A stretch of 64,000 nucleotides of DNA from Okeania sp. KiyG1 (GTDB lineage Bacteria > Cyanobacteriota > Cyanobacteriia > Cyanobacteriales > Microcoleaceae). The DNA lies in the NCBI RefSeq assembly GCF_014132355.1, contig NZ_BLZO01000171.1, positions 1 through 64,000 on the forward strand, in the 5' to 3' direction. Position 1 is the stretch's first letter; each line of letters begins with the position of its first letter. The translations under genes and the position numbers were made by a program. Under the pieces are notes generated by a model that saw only the letters and a program-made list of their open reading frames with translations, made no database searches and was not told the DNA's origin. Positions 8,073 to 17,852 of the stretch are shown piece after piece.

Positions 8073-9491
8073 ATGACAATAAAAGATTCTTCCAGTCCAC
8101 TCAAATTTCTCAAATTAATCCAAGAAAACTTTCTATTTTTTAGATTAGGTTTATATCAAATGGGGTTAGGAACAATGTCAGTTTTAACACTTGGAGTTTT
8201 GAACCGAGTGATGATTACTGAATTAACAATTCCTGCCACAATCGTAGCATTTACTTTGTCATTATATCAATTTATGGCACCAGCAAGGGTTTGGTTTGGT
8301 CAAATGTCTGATGTTAAACCTTTGTTCGGTCAACACCGTACAGGTTATATGTGGATAGGGGCAGTTTTGTTTACTTTAACTGCTTTTATTGCTGTACAAG
8401 TTATGTGGCAAGTTGGTGATAGTTTAGAAGTCAATGGTTGGACGAATCCTACATTTTTTTTGGTCGGAATGTTGGGTTTAATGTTTATAATTTATGGTTT
8501 GGCTTTAAGTGCAAGTTCTACACCTTTTGCTGCATTATTGGTAGATATTTCTGATGAGGATAATCGTTCTAAAGTTGTCGGTATAGTTTGGTCGATGTTG
8601 ATGGTAGGAATTATTATTGGAGCAATTACCAGTAGTATTTTACTTAAACAAGTTGGTGTGGGGGCACCATTAGAAACTGTGAAGGCATCTGTTAATAGTT
8701 TGTTTATTAAGGTGCCGACAATTGTGTTAATTCTTGCTTTTATTGCCACAGTGGGAGTTGAACAAAAACACTCTCGTTATCGTACTCGTTCAACTATTGC
8801 TAATCGAGAAGATAAAGTGACTTTAGGAACAACTTTAAAAGTTTTAAGAGCTAGTCGTCAAACAGGTTTATTTTTTACATTTGTATTTGTATTAATTATT
8901 AGTTTATTTATGCAGGATGCAGTTTTAGAACCCTATGGTGGAGAAATATTTTCGATGCCAATTTCTGAAACTACAAGATTGAATGCTGTATCGGGTATGG
9001 GAACTTTAATCGGATTAGGTACAACAGGATTTTTAGTAGTACCAAGATTGGGTAAGAAAAATTCTCTAAAAGTGGGATGTGTGGCAACAACAATTAGTTT
9101 TATCCTGATAGTTATGTCCGGGTTTACTGGCAACCCTTCTTTATTTAAGGGGGCTTTATTTTTATATGGTTTAGCTGCTGGTTTAACTACTACTGCTTCT
9201 CTAAGTTTAATGTTAGATTTAACCGTGGCAGAAACAGCAGGAACTTTTATCGGTGCCTGGGGATTAGCTCAAGCAATGGCAAGAGGATTATCTACAGTTA
9301 TTGGTGGTGCGTCTTTAGATTTAGGTAGACTTTTATTTAATATTCCAATGCTTGCTTATGGCTTAGTTTTTCTCATGGCAGGAATAGGAATGATACTGTC
9401 AATTTTTCTATTAAATCGAGTCAATGTACGAGAATTTCAAGATAATTCAAAACAAGCGATCGCTACTATTTTAGAAGGAGAATTAGATTAA
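8073..9491 (+). CDS. PucC/BCD-family MFS transporter (pigment-linked)
   Basis: The product has 472 residues and about twelve hydrophobic segments. The N-terminus (RLGLYQMGLGTMSVLTLGVLNRVMI) and the APARVWFGQMSD and QHRTGYMWIG motifs are typical of the BCD family, which includes PucC/LhaA and cyanobacterial relatives implicated in chlorophyll or bacteriochlorophyll delivery to photosynthetic complexes. It should sit in the thylakoid or plasma membrane. The ATG at 8073 follows an AT-rich leader without a strong ribosome-binding site. The gene is monocistronic, and a heptamer repeat starts immediately after its stop codon. Confidence 0.9.
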   Translation: MTIKDSSSPLKFLKLIQENFLFFRLGLYQMGLGTMSVLTLGVLNRVMITELTIPATIVAFTLSLYQFMAPARVWFGQMSDVKPLFGQHRTGYMWIGAVLFTLTAFIAVQVMWQVGDSLEVNGWTNPTFFLVGMLGLMFIIYGLALSASSTPFAALLVDISDEDNRSKVVGIVWSMLMVGIIIGAITSSILLKQVGVGAPLETVKASVNSLFIKVPTIVLILAFIATVGVEQKHSRYRTRSTIANREDKVTLGTTLKVLRASRQTGLFFTFVFVLIISLFMQDAVLEPYGGEIFSMPISETTRLNAVSGMGTLIGLGTTGFLVVPRLGKKNSLKVGCVATTISFILIVMSGFTGNPSLFKGALFLYGLAAGLTTTASLSLMLDLTVAETAGTFIGAWGLAQAMARGLSTVIGGASLDLGRLLFNIPMLAYGLVFLMAGIGMILSIFLLNRVNVREFQDNSKQAIATILEGELD

Positions 9492-10131
9492 TTAATAATT
9501 AATAATTAATAATTAATAATTAGGATTTGCTGAAAAAGTCTTTTAGTTAGGAGTAGGAGACAGGATAAATAGGAATGAGCGAGGAGGTTTGAAGAAGAAT
9601 TCAGTATACAGGATTCTGGAGAGAAATTAGGTTGGGGTTTAATTAACAAGAGTGACAATTTTTCCGTATCTCCATCATTTTTTCTCTTCTTGCTCCCTAC
9701 TTCTTACTTGTTACTTCTTGCAGATAAATTGACCAATGAAAATTCCTCAACTAATCCTGATTAATCATCATCTAGGTATGAGGTGGTAGGTGAATAAATT
9801 AGTTGGAAATTGGTGGTAAAAACTAAGTTTTGAACAAGAAGTTCAGAATATAGGAATCTGGGAAGAAATTAGATTTGGTTTTGATTAACAAGAGTGGCAA
9901 TTTTTTTCGTATCTCCATTATTTTTTCTCTTCTTACTTCCTAACTATAGTGAACACCGGAGTGAGTAAGAAAGCTAATGTTTGGTTAGAAAGGCTATTGA
10001 ATATGTCTGATTTCTTAAAGCTTCTCTAGCCTCGCAACTTGATATAATCAATTTATAGAATGAAAAAAGGAATAATACAAATTGGGGATAAATTTAGGGA
10101 TAATCCATTTTTTGACCGACTTTAATTCGGG
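9492..10131. other. Intergenic, TTAATAA microsatellite and family B remnants
   Basis: A TTAATAA heptamer run follows the transporter stop (9491-9522). Then a family B end (GGATTTGCTGAAAAAGTC, 9523) runs into degenerate duplicated segments: AATTCAGTATACAGGATTCTGG-type text near 9600 recurs near 9845. No gene is supported. Confidence 0.5.
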
Positions 10132-10364
10132 CTTGCTGAATAAATCTGAAAGTATTGACTGATATTGATTTTAGAATTTTAGAATTGAAAAAAGTACCAG
10201 CTTTTCAGTGGAAAAATTTCAAAAAGCTAGTATTTTGGGATGATTATGGCAGAAAAATTGAGAGACAAAACTTAGCTCCTACCTCTCCTCTCATTCCCCT
10301 AATTCCTGTCTCCTGTCTCCTACCTCAGCAAAAAGACTTTATTCAGCAAACTTTAATTCTTTCC
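10132..10364 (-). mobile_element. Family B MITE-like repeat, inverted copy, overlapping the fdhD 3' end
   Basis: The ends are GGGCTTGCTGAATAAATCTG on the left and CAGCAAAAAGACTTTATTCAGCAAAC on the right (shown in two parts: CAGCAAAAAGACTTT and ATTCAGCAAAC). The interior matches other family B copies in reverse. The small frame across 10155-10376 is just this repeat. The right end supplies the last codons and the stop of fdhD. Confidence 0.7.
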
Positions 10365-11182
10365 ACACCAGAATAAATATTAAACTTTTTCCCCCGCAAA
10401 AATCCGATTAAAGTAATATTAAATTCCCTAGCTATTTCTACCGCTAAACTACTAGGTGCAGAAACTGCACAAACTATCGGCACACCTACAGTTATACATT
10501 TTTGTATAATCTCAAAACTCGACCGCCCACTCACCATAACAATATGATTATTTAAAGGTAATATACCTGCTAAAAATTCTGACCCTATCAACTTATCTAA
10601 AGCATTATGTCTACCCACATCTTCTCGCAATTTCAACAATTCTCCTTGAGTATCAAATAAAGCAGCAGCGTGTAAACCACCAGTAGATTTAAAAACTCTT
10701 TGAGCATTACTTAATTTATCAGGCAAACTATAAATAACTTCCGCCGGAACTTCTGATTTTAAAGGAATAGCTGAAAAACCTTTAATATGCAGAGATTCTA
10801 TACTTGCTTTACCACAAATCCCACAAGCGCTAGAGGAAAAAAAATGTCTTTCTAAGGTTTTTAAGTTTGGTTTTAATTCAGACTTAAGAGTGACATTAAC
10901 AATATTTTGGAGTTGTTCTCCATCAATTTCTGGGTCTACACAATAACTAATTTTTTCAATATCTTCACGATTTTTGATAATTCCTTCACTATAGAGAAAT
11001 CCTGCTGCTAAATCAAAATCATTTCCTGGAGTCCGCATAGTAACTGCTATAGTTTGTTTCGGAAAAGTTAGACGAATTTCTAAAGGTTCTTCTGTTACTA
11101 ATTGGTCGTTACGAGTAAAAGAAATGTGATTTTCTACTACTAAAATTTGTGCTTTGCTTTTGCTACTAGAAGAATAGTTCAT
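10343..11182 (-). CDS. fdhD: FdhD, sulfurtransferase accessory protein for formate dehydrogenase
   Basis: The protein has 279 residues and the FdhD signatures: TEEPLEIRL near residue 30, RTPGNDFDLAAGFL (50-63), the conserved CGICGK (C120 and C123, the sulfur-carrying pair) and the LREDVGRHNALDKLIG motif. Known family members carry sulfur from IscS to the molybdenum cofactor of formate dehydrogenase in the cytoplasm. Its partner is probably the molybdopterin oxidoreductase at 12986. The C-terminal ERIKVC and the TGA stop are read from a family B repeat end, so the original terminus may have been replaced. Confidence 0.95.
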   Translation of the reverse strand: MNYSSSSKSKAQILVVENHISFTRNDQLVTEEPLEIRLTFPKQTIAVTMRTPGNDFDLAAGFLYSEGIIKNREDIEKISYCVDPEIDGEQLQNIVNVTLKSELKPNLKTLERHFFSSSACGICGKASIESLHIKGFSAIPLKSEVPAEVIYSLPDKLSNAQRVFKSTGGLHAAALFDTQGELLKLREDVGRHNALDKLIGSEFLAGILPLNNHIVMVSGRSSFEIIQKCITVGVPIVCAVSAPSSLAVEIAREFNITLIGFLRGKKFNIYSGVERIKVC

Positions 11183-11258
11183 ATTTCAAGAAGGAAAGTT
11201 TGTATCAGAAGTCTGGATTGAGAAATAATTGAGATTAGATCGACTCCCCTTAATTAAG

Positions 11259-11532
11259 TAGGGTTTGCTGAAAAAGTCTTTTTCAGGATTAGGGGACCCA
11301 CCCCTAACCCCTCCCTGGAGGGGAAGAAGAGAGCAGAGAGTAGTTAGGAGAAACGAGGAATTAATTAGGAGATAGTCGGATATATTTGTCAGAGTGATTT
11401 TTCTGCTAAAATTTCTGCCTTTTATGCTAAGTTTTTGAGGGTTTTCAACTGAAAACCAGGCACTTTTTTCGCTCCTTTAAAGGCTGAATCCTTTATCTGT
11501 CAGTGCTTTTATATTTGATCGGTAAGCCCTAA
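11259..11532 (+). mobile_element. Family B MITE-like repeat, copy at 11.3 kb
   Basis: It starts TAGGGTTTGCTGAAAAAGTC and ends GATCGGTAAGCCCTAA. It contains a family D GC-rich block (ACCCACCCCTAACCCC), then GATTTTTCTGCTAAAAT and the CTTTATCTGTCAGTGCTTTT segment shared by the family. Confidence 0.75.
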
Positions 11533-12390
11533 GTATAATAAAAACCCGATCATCTTCCTCAATTGTTTGTCTACTGCTACTATATATAGTTGGAAATATA
11601 CAACAGATTCAGAAGGTAAAATTTATCAAAACTGGGAAAACATTTAGTGAATCATTAAGGTTAAAAGCCTCTTTTTTTTAAGCGTTCAGAGTTCAGCAGT
11701 CAGCTTACATTTGTACTGAAACAAATTTTATGTCAGGTTAGACAGAATTATGAAATTTATTAACTTGTCTGTCTTGATCTAAAGTCAAATCTGATTAAAA
11801 TATAGCAATATGATTTTAGTTGTGAGATATTGGAGACTTTTGTTTTAGGTATGGAGGGAATAGGGAATAGGGAATAGGGAATAGGGAATAGGGAAGAAAC
11901 GAATGCATAAGAATAAGATAACAGCTATATTCTATGCTTTAAAGAAACACCTCAATTCTCACATCTGATTCCTGATTGCTATATTATTCTATGTAACTTC
12001 ATATTAATTTTGAAAATACAGAATTTTCTTTTTGATCCCTTTAATACCAGTTTAAACAAAGAATGCTACAAACAGGTGCATATCGCTCGGAGATACTTAA
12101 AAAAAATAGCTTCTCCAATTCATTTTAGATAGTTATCTATATGTAAGTATTCAGCATTCAGCATTCAGAATTCAGTTTGTGAAAGAATCAAGAAATTACT
12201 AAGGTTAGCTGAAGACATTTTTTTTATAAGTTTTAATTATCCTTGGAGACTAATTCCTCTTTTGAGTTGATAATGAGCTAACAACTCATAGCTAACAACT
12301 CATAGCTGATAGCTGATAGCTGACGGCTGAATACTTACATCTATATTATTTTCACATTTTTTTATTCAATATTTCTTCCCTCTTCTTTAC
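11533..12390. other. Intergenic with several heptamer repeats
   Basis: No gene is supported. It holds a GGGAATA heptamer run (11856-11896), CATTCAG repeats (about 12150-12176) and AGCTGAT-type repeats (about 12285-12335). Confidence 0.5.
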
Positions 12391-12637
12391 CGAATTATTA
12401 ATAATTAATAATTAATAATTAATAATTAATAATTAAATAATTCGCGCCTTGAAGCCTCCCCTTGATCGGGGAAAAAGCGGTCGAGGGATGGCGCAATTCA
12501 GAGCGGCTCTGTCAAGAGCGGGTCTCCTCGCCATATCCAATCGACCAAGAGAAGAAATAATATTTCCTTATATTCAATCCTCTCGGTTTTAACCAGAGGT
12601 AATTATCAATTATCCATTATCAATTATCAATTAATGA
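12391..12637 (-). repeat. Family A repeat, inverted copy 2
   Basis: The full repeat lies in reverse, from CGAATTATTAATAATTAATA through AAGCCTCCCC, GGTCGAGGGATGGCG, CGCCATATCCAATCGACC and GGTTTTAACC to ATTATCAATTAATGAA. Confidence 0.8.
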
Positions 12638-12985
12638 ATTCTACCATTTGTAACAAACATTTATCAGGCTTTATATAAAAGTTGAAGTTTTCAAACCAAA
12701 TTTTCGGTAATTATTAACTATTAATTGTTAAACTGTCTAAAGTTCATCATCAGTTTATATTCTAACCAATTCTTTCGAGTGCTAGATATACGATATATAT
12801 AACCTTGAATAAATACATAACATGAGAATTTCCAGCTCTTAGACAAAAAGTTATTTCTATCCTCTGCCTTTACTATTGATGAAAATATTAAGATGAGATT
12901 AATTTCTCTTCAAAAATAACATAACCCTAAAAATTTACCCGATAATTATCGTGCAATAAAAATTTTTATATTAGCCAAATAAATT
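12638..12985. other. AT-rich leader of the molybdopterin oxidoreductase gene
   Basis: No reading frame or repeat is recognised. It is probably promoter territory of the downstream gene, but no clear promoter was identified. Confidence 0.4.
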
Positions 12986-15211
12986 ATGTTACCCAAGCCA
13001 AATAAAATCTGGAACCCGGAAATTTGGGCAAGTTGGAAACCCTTCGGTATTGGCGAACAATACCCCAATAACTACTGGGAATTAATACGCGCAACAATTG
13101 AAAATCTCGACCAACTCCCCTACGCTTGGGAAATTCTCAATAAAGGAGTCTGCGATGGGTGTTCCCTCGGTACCACTGGGATGAAAGATTGGACCCTCGA
13201 TGGCTTTCATTTATGTAATGTACGCCTACGACTATTGCGCCTTAATACTATGCCTGCTTTTAACCCAGAAATACTAGCAGATGTTTCTCAACTACAAAAT
13301 AAAAGTAGTGCAGAATTGCGAGAAATGGGACGACTACCTTACCCCATGCGTCGTGACAAAGGGGACAAAGGGTTTCGGCGAATTAGTTGGGATGAAGCTT
13401 TAGAAGTAATTAGCGATCGCCTTAAAAATACTCATCCAGAACGTCTGGGTTTCTACCTCACCAGTCGCGGCACTGTGAATGAAACTTATTATGTGGCCCA
13501 AAAAGCTGCACGGGCAATGGGCACAAATAACATTGATAATGCGGCCCGCATTTGTCATTCCCCTAGTACCGGAGCGCTTAAAACTACTATTGGTGCTGCT
13601 GCTACTACTTGTTCTTACAAAGACTGGATAGGTACAGATTTATTAGTATTTATCGGTTCTAACGTAGCAAATAATCAACCTGTTACTGTTAAATATTTAC
13701 ACTGGGCGAAAAAAGCAGGTACAAAAATTGTCGTTATTAACACTTATCGGGAACCAGGAATGGAACGTTATTGGGTACCATCTATTCCTGAAAGTGCTTT
13801 ATTTGGTACTAAGTTTGCCGAAGACTTCTTTTTAGTTAATGTTAATGGCGATTTGGCTTTCCTGAATGGCACTATTAAACATCTAATTGTTAATGATTGG
13901 ATAGATAAATTTTTTATCGATAATTATACGAATCAATTTGAAGAATTAAAAGCTTCATTGGATGCTCAATCTTGGGAAGAGTTAGAACGCTTTTCTGGAA
14001 GCACCCGCGATGAAATGTATGCCTTTGCCAAAATGGTAAAAGCAGCAGAAAAAGCTGTATTTGTTTGGAGTATGGGTATTACTCAACATGAATGTGGGGA
14101 AGATAATGTCAGAGCTATTATTAATTTAGCTTTAACTAAAGGTTTTGTAGGTAGAGAAGGCTGTGGTTTAATGCCAATTCGGGGACATTCTGGGGTGCAA
14201 GGTGGAGCAGAAATGGGATGCTATTCTACGGTGTTTCCTGGAGGGAGAAAGATTAACCAAGAAAATGCGGAAGTTATGAGTAATTTTTGGGGTTTTTCTG
14301 TGCCTAATTCTCCTGGTTTAATTGCTTCGGAAATGATTGAGCGTGCAGCGGAAGGAAAGTTAGATGTTTTGTTTTCTGTAGGGGGAAATTTTTTAGAAGT
14401 TTTGCCAGATCCAGATTATGTAGAAGCTGCTATAAAAAGATTGCCTTTGAGAATACATCAGGATATTGTTTGTTCTAATCAAATGTTGGTTGAACCGGGA
14501 GAAGCGGTAATATTGTTACCTGCCACAACTCGTTATGAAATTCCGGGAGGAGTAACAGAAACAACTACGGAAAGAAGGGTGATTTTTAGCCCGGAAATTC
14601 CCGGACCGAGAATTGGAGAAGCTCGCCCGGAATGGGAAGTTTTTATGGATTTAGCAAAGTTAGTACGTCCTGATTTGGCAAATCAATTAGAGTTTGAAAA
14701 TACTTCAGAAATTCGTCAGGAAATTGCTTTAGTAATTCCGCAATATTCAGGAATTCAGCATTTAAAGGAACCAGGGGATAATTTTCAATATGGTGGTTCT
14801 CATTTATGTTTTGGTTGGAATTTTCTCACACCAGATAGTAAGGCTAATTTTTCAATACTTTCTTCATCTCAAGAAGAGTTAAAAGAGGGATATTTTTTAG
14901 TAGCGACTCGTAGAGGTAAGCAGTTTAATAGTATGGTGCAGTCAAAGAAAGATGCTATTACTGGAGCTATGCGAGAAGCAGTTTTAATTAATCCTATTGA
15001 TGCGGAAAATTTGAGTTTAAAAGATGGGGATAAAGTACTGTTGAAAAATGATTTGGGTGAGTTTCAAGGAAGAGTTTATTTAGCTCCGATGAAACCAGGT
15101 AATTTACAAATACATTGGCCGGAAGGAAATGTATTATTAGATCAGGGTAAACGTTCTGTTGAAGGTGTGCCTGATTACAATGCTTTGGTCTGTTTAGAAA
15201 AGTTAGATTAG
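12986..15211 (+). CDS. Molybdopterin-dependent oxidoreductase, FdhF/YdeP-type (formate dehydrogenase-like)
   Basis: The protein has 741 residues, the usual size for the family. The N-terminal GVCDGCSLG (C56, C59) and C77 may bind an iron-sulfur cluster. The molybdopterin domain follows, with ISWDEALEVISDRL, FYLTSRGTVNETYY, NAARICHSPST and LLVFIGSNVANNQP. The C-terminal dinucleotide-binding domain has RRGKQFNSMVQ and INPIDAENLSLKDGDKV. Such enzymes bind Mo- or W-bis-MGD and are annotated as formate dehydrogenase-like or YdeP. The exact substrate is unproven. The nearby fdhD supports a formate dehydrogenase-like role. Part of its 3' end is duplicated downstream. Confidence 0.9.
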   Translation: MLPKPNKIWNPEIWASWKPFGIGEQYPNNYWELIRATIENLDQLPYAWEILNKGVCDGCSLGTTGMKDWTLDGFHLCNVRLRLLRLNTMPAFNPEILADVSQLQNKSSAELREMGRLPYPMRRDKGDKGFRRISWDEALEVISDRLKNTHPERLGFYLTSRGTVNETYYVAQKAARAMGTNNIDNAARICHSPSTGALKTTIGAAATTCSYKDWIGTDLLVFIGSNVANNQPVTVKYLHWAKKAGTKIVVINTYREPGMERYWVPSIPESALFGTKFAEDFFLVNVNGDLAFLNGTIKHLIVNDWIDKFFIDNYTNQFEELKASLDAQSWEELERFSGSTRDEMYAFAKMVKAAEKAVFVWSMGITQHECGEDNVRAIINLALTKGFVGREGCGLMPIRGHSGVQGGAEMGCYSTVFPGGRKINQENAEVMSNFWGFSVPNSPGLIASEMIERAAEGKLDVLFSVGGNFLEVLPDPDYVEAAIKRLPLRIHQDIVCSNQMLVEPGEAVILLPATTRYEIPGGVTETTTERRVIFSPEIPGPRIGEARPEWEVFMDLAKLVRPDLANQLEFENTSEIRQEIALVIPQYSGIQHLKEPGDNFQYGGSHLCFGWNFLTPDSKANFSILSSSQEELKEGYFLVATRRGKQFNSMVQSKKDAITGAMREAVLINPIDAENLSLKDGDKVLLKNDLGEFQGRVYLAPMKPGNLQIHWPEGNVLLDQGKRSVEGVPDYNALVCLEKLD

Positions 15212-15339
15212 GTTGAAGTTTTGAGGATATTCAGTAAATTTGAGTTTAAAAGATGGGGATAAGATACTGTTGCAAAATGATTTGGGTGAGTTTCAAGGAA
15301 GAGTTTATTTAGCTCCGATGAAACCAGGTAATTTACGGA

Positions 15340-15434
15340 ATAATTAAGGTTTAAAGTCTCTCCTTTTAAGGAGAAGCAAGAAAAATTTTTCCTTTGAGTC
15401 AATTCTTTTCTTTTCCAGGAGAGGTAATTATTAA
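15340..15434 (+). repeat. Family C repeat
   Basis: TAAGGTTTAAAGTCTCTCC, then AGAAAAATTTTTCCTTTGAG and GGAGAGGTAATTATTAATTA. Copies are at 18731-18815 and 61538-61640. Confidence 0.65.
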
Positions 15435-15669
15435 TTAGGGTTTGCGCTCAAAAGTCTTTTAGTAGGGGTAGGAGACAGGAGACAGGAAGAACGGGCAATG
15501 AGCAAGGAGGTGGGAGCTAAGTTTTGTAAGAATGATTTTTCTGCCATAATCGTCCCAAAATACTAGCATGCATGAGCTTTTTGAGCTGAAAAGCTAGCAC
15601 TTTTTTAGACAAAAAAATGCGTTCAACCTTTATCTGTCAATGCTTTTAGATTTAATCAGCAAGCCCTAA
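15435..15669 (+). mobile_element. Family B MITE-like repeat
   Basis: It runs from TAGGGTTTGCGCTCAAAAGTC to ATTTAATCAGCAAGCCCTAA (each end written in pieces of 20 or fewer: TAGGGTTTGCGC and CAGCAAGCCCTAA). The interior includes the AATGCTTTTAGATTTAATC block. Confidence 0.75.
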
Positions 15670-15737
15670 TTATTAATAATTAATAATTAATTGTTGAACA
15701 GTACATTGGCCGGAAGGAAATGTGTTATTAGATAAGG

Positions 15738-17289
15738 TTGACTACTACCCGGACTCAAGTCACGGGGATTCTAAGTTGATACTGCGCAACAGGATAAATC
15801 CATGTTGCTCAGTTTTTTCTTAGCTGACCAAAGATAGACTCTCTGGGGACAAGTCAAAGTGCCCCTACACAGTTGGCTTAAGTTTAACCCTAGCTTTCTG
15901 CTTACTTTTGTGATTATATTTGCAGCCCCATTACAGTCTGCATTAATTAACCAATTATTACTACTTCTATACAAACCACGCTTTATTCTTTTTCCTGACG
16001 GTTTCCAATCATTGGGTTTTTGACCATAAATAGGCAGATCGTCACCATCTAAAAATGAAGCAATACTTGTATAACTTTCTTCTGTTTCTATAAAGATTAT
16101 CCCATATTCATCGCACAACTGAGCTACTCTTTCTTTGAGTCTAGCTGTGGGAATTGGTACAAATTCTGAATTACTTTTTTTTCCTAACTCTATTTCATTT
16201 TTCTGACCTTTATTCCAACCAAATACAATTGTACCAATAGAATTTTTTAAACAATGATTAATGACTATTCTGGCTGCTTTATTTATAGCGTCACGAATTT
16301 GGCGGTTACGCTTTTCTGTAATAGCAGCTAGTTTATTTGACCAAAATCCAGTCGGTTTATTTTCTTTAATAGTTGATACCTGTTTGTTGTACCAACGATT
16401 CATTGATTTGAGATGTTTACCATCTACTATCAAGCTAGTACCCACATTCGATACACAGGTCAACCAATTATTTAAACCGTGGTCTATTCCTAATACATTG
16501 TCTTGATTTAATTCAGGTTTAACTACTACTTTTTTTTCATAGACAAATTCTTGGGTAAAGCATCGATTTCTTGGTAATATTCTCAGTTCTTTAAGAGAAG
16601 CAAAGTTGAGATTACTTGGCATAGTCATATAAAAGCAATCTAGACCAAACCAGCGCTTACAAGTATTACAAGCGTGGAACTCTAATTTGATTACCTTTAA
16701 GTTTTAATGCTTGTTTGGGATAGCTAACTGTAGCCATTCCTCCTTTTTTTCTGTATTTAGGAATCCTTGGTCTTTCTGAGATTTTTCCTTCACTATAGGC
16801 TTTTATTAGACCATAATAAGAGCGAAATGATTCAGCTACAGTCCTCAATATTTGTTGTGCTGCTTGAGAATGTAAAACTTTGTAATGATAGTTCTTTTTG
16901 TAGAGCTTTTCCAAGTCATACTTGCCGAGAGTTTTGTGAGACTTAAAAAATAATTGCCGACCATAATATATTCCCATGTTAGTGAGCTTGTGAGACTGTT
17001 CACATAGGAATGTTAAAATAGCAATTAATTCGGGATTTTTACCTACTAAAACTTGCTGACAAGAGTACATTTGAAACGGTGGTTGGATGGCTTTATTGTT
17101 AGTAATAATAACACAGGACTACTTTAGTTGTCTAGTCTAAACGACTCGGTTGTTTTCATCCCCGGTTCAAACACGGGGGCCTTCAATGTGGTTTTTTGGT
17201 CAAATAAAATACATCTCCTTAAAATCCGACTCCTCGCCTTTCATCCATCGCTTAAAAGACGATGGCTTTCATGCTCCCATGTTATTTAG
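15738..17289 (-). mobile_element. F2 tnpB element with readable target site
   Basis: In tnpB orientation the left end starts CTAAATAACATGGGAG directly after TTTAC of the duplicated oxidoreductase gene. The right end finishes GGGTAGTAGTCAA directly before CCTTATCTAA. The uninterrupted parent at 15147-15165 reads TTTAC|CCTGATCTAA on that strand. The element is 1552 bp and inserted 3' of TTTAC without target duplication, as expected for IS200/IS605-type transposition. A left-end hairpin (CCATCG...CGATGG) lies at about 17242-17266. Confidence 0.8.
15771..17070 (-). pseudogene. TnpB of the F2 lineage, broken in two frames
   Basis: The N-terminal part (17070-16666) starts MYSCQQVLVGKNPELIAILT and ends near KLKGNQIRVPRL. 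A second frame (16628-15771) carries RuvC-I GIDHGLNNWLTCVS, RuvC-II IFIETEESYTSIASF and RuvC-III LINADCNGAANI. The frames are interrupted around 16630-16665. This lineage lacks the CxxC zinc ribbon and instead has the GKRIKRGLYRSSNNW stretch, as in the ribbon-less TnpB branch. All three RuvC acidic residues are present, but the frame break makes it inactive as a single polypeptide. Confidence 0.85.
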
Positions 17290-17344
17290 GTAAACGTTCT
17301 GTTGAAGGTGTGCCTGATTATAATGCTTTGGTTTGTTTAGAAAA

Positions 17345-17519
17345 GTTGGATAGTCGAAAAAAGTGCGCTTGTTTCAGTCTAAAACGCTCAAAAAGTTAGT
17401 ATTTTAGGCGCATAGTTGGGCAGAAAAATCAAAGGACAATTCTTATTCCTACCTCCTCGCCATTCCCATTTCTCCTATCTTCCCCTCCTGGGAACAGGGC
17501 TGGTTCAAAGTATTGTAAA
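17345..17519 (-). repeat. Partial inverted family B repeat plus CAATACTTTGAA repeat end
   Basis: GAAAAAAGTGCGC, AGTATTTTAGGCGCATAGTTG and GGCAGAAAAATC are family B interior in reverse (written here in pieces). The segment GGGCTGGTTCAAAGTATTG is the reversed end of the repeat at 60498-60521. It truncates the dehydrogenase fragment next to it. Confidence 0.5.
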
Positions 17520-17702
17520 TTAAATGAAAGTTGCAGTACCTCCCAAGTCAACGATTTCGTCCGCGACGTTACTCCCCAGCATTTGTTTGTCCAGGATAAT
17601 TACCTTGGCACCTTCTTCAGCAAAGAGAGTTGCAGTCGCTTTTCCAATCCCCTCTGCTGCCCCTGTTATCACAGCGACTTTATTTTTAAGTCTTATCCCC
17701 AT
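17520..17702 (-). pseudogene. N-terminal fragment of a short-chain dehydrogenase/reductase
   Basis: From the ATG at 17702 (preceded by AAGGAAG) the frame reads [20 protein letters not shown], the classical Rossmann TGxxxGIG motif. After about 60 codons it ends at GGTATFI, where the sequence runs into a dispersed repeat. Family members have about 250 residues, so three quarters are missing, including the catalytic Tyr-Lys. The substrate is unknown. Confidence 0.85.
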
Positions 17703-17852
17703 AGTATAAACTTCCTTCAAAAGGTGAAAAAAACAAATTCCATCATATAATGAAAATCTAAAAACTCATAAGTAATAATTTAAGTTTACTGACAGATTAA
17801 TCTTCCTTCAATCAACTTCCAAACAACAATATAGTGAGATAACAAAGCTAAA

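Larger units (their letters stand above)
15233..17358 (+). pseudogene. Duplicated 3' end of the molybdopterin oxidoreductase gene, split by two insertions
   Basis: 15233-15337 repeats 15013-15109 nearly exactly (AATTTGAGTTTAAAAGATGG ... AAACCAGGTAATTTAC). 15700-15731 continues it (ACATTGGCCGGAAGGAAATG), and 17288-17358 finishes it (GGTAAACGTTCTG to GAAAAGTTGGAT). The gaps are filled by family C and B repeats (15340-15690) and by an F2 tnpB element (15738-17289). The copy therefore arose as one tandem duplication of about 200 bp and was then interrupted twice. Confidence 0.85.

Noticed and set aside
10155-10376. 73-codon plus-strand frame
   Set aside because: It lies entirely in an inverted family B repeat and matches the interior of other copies.
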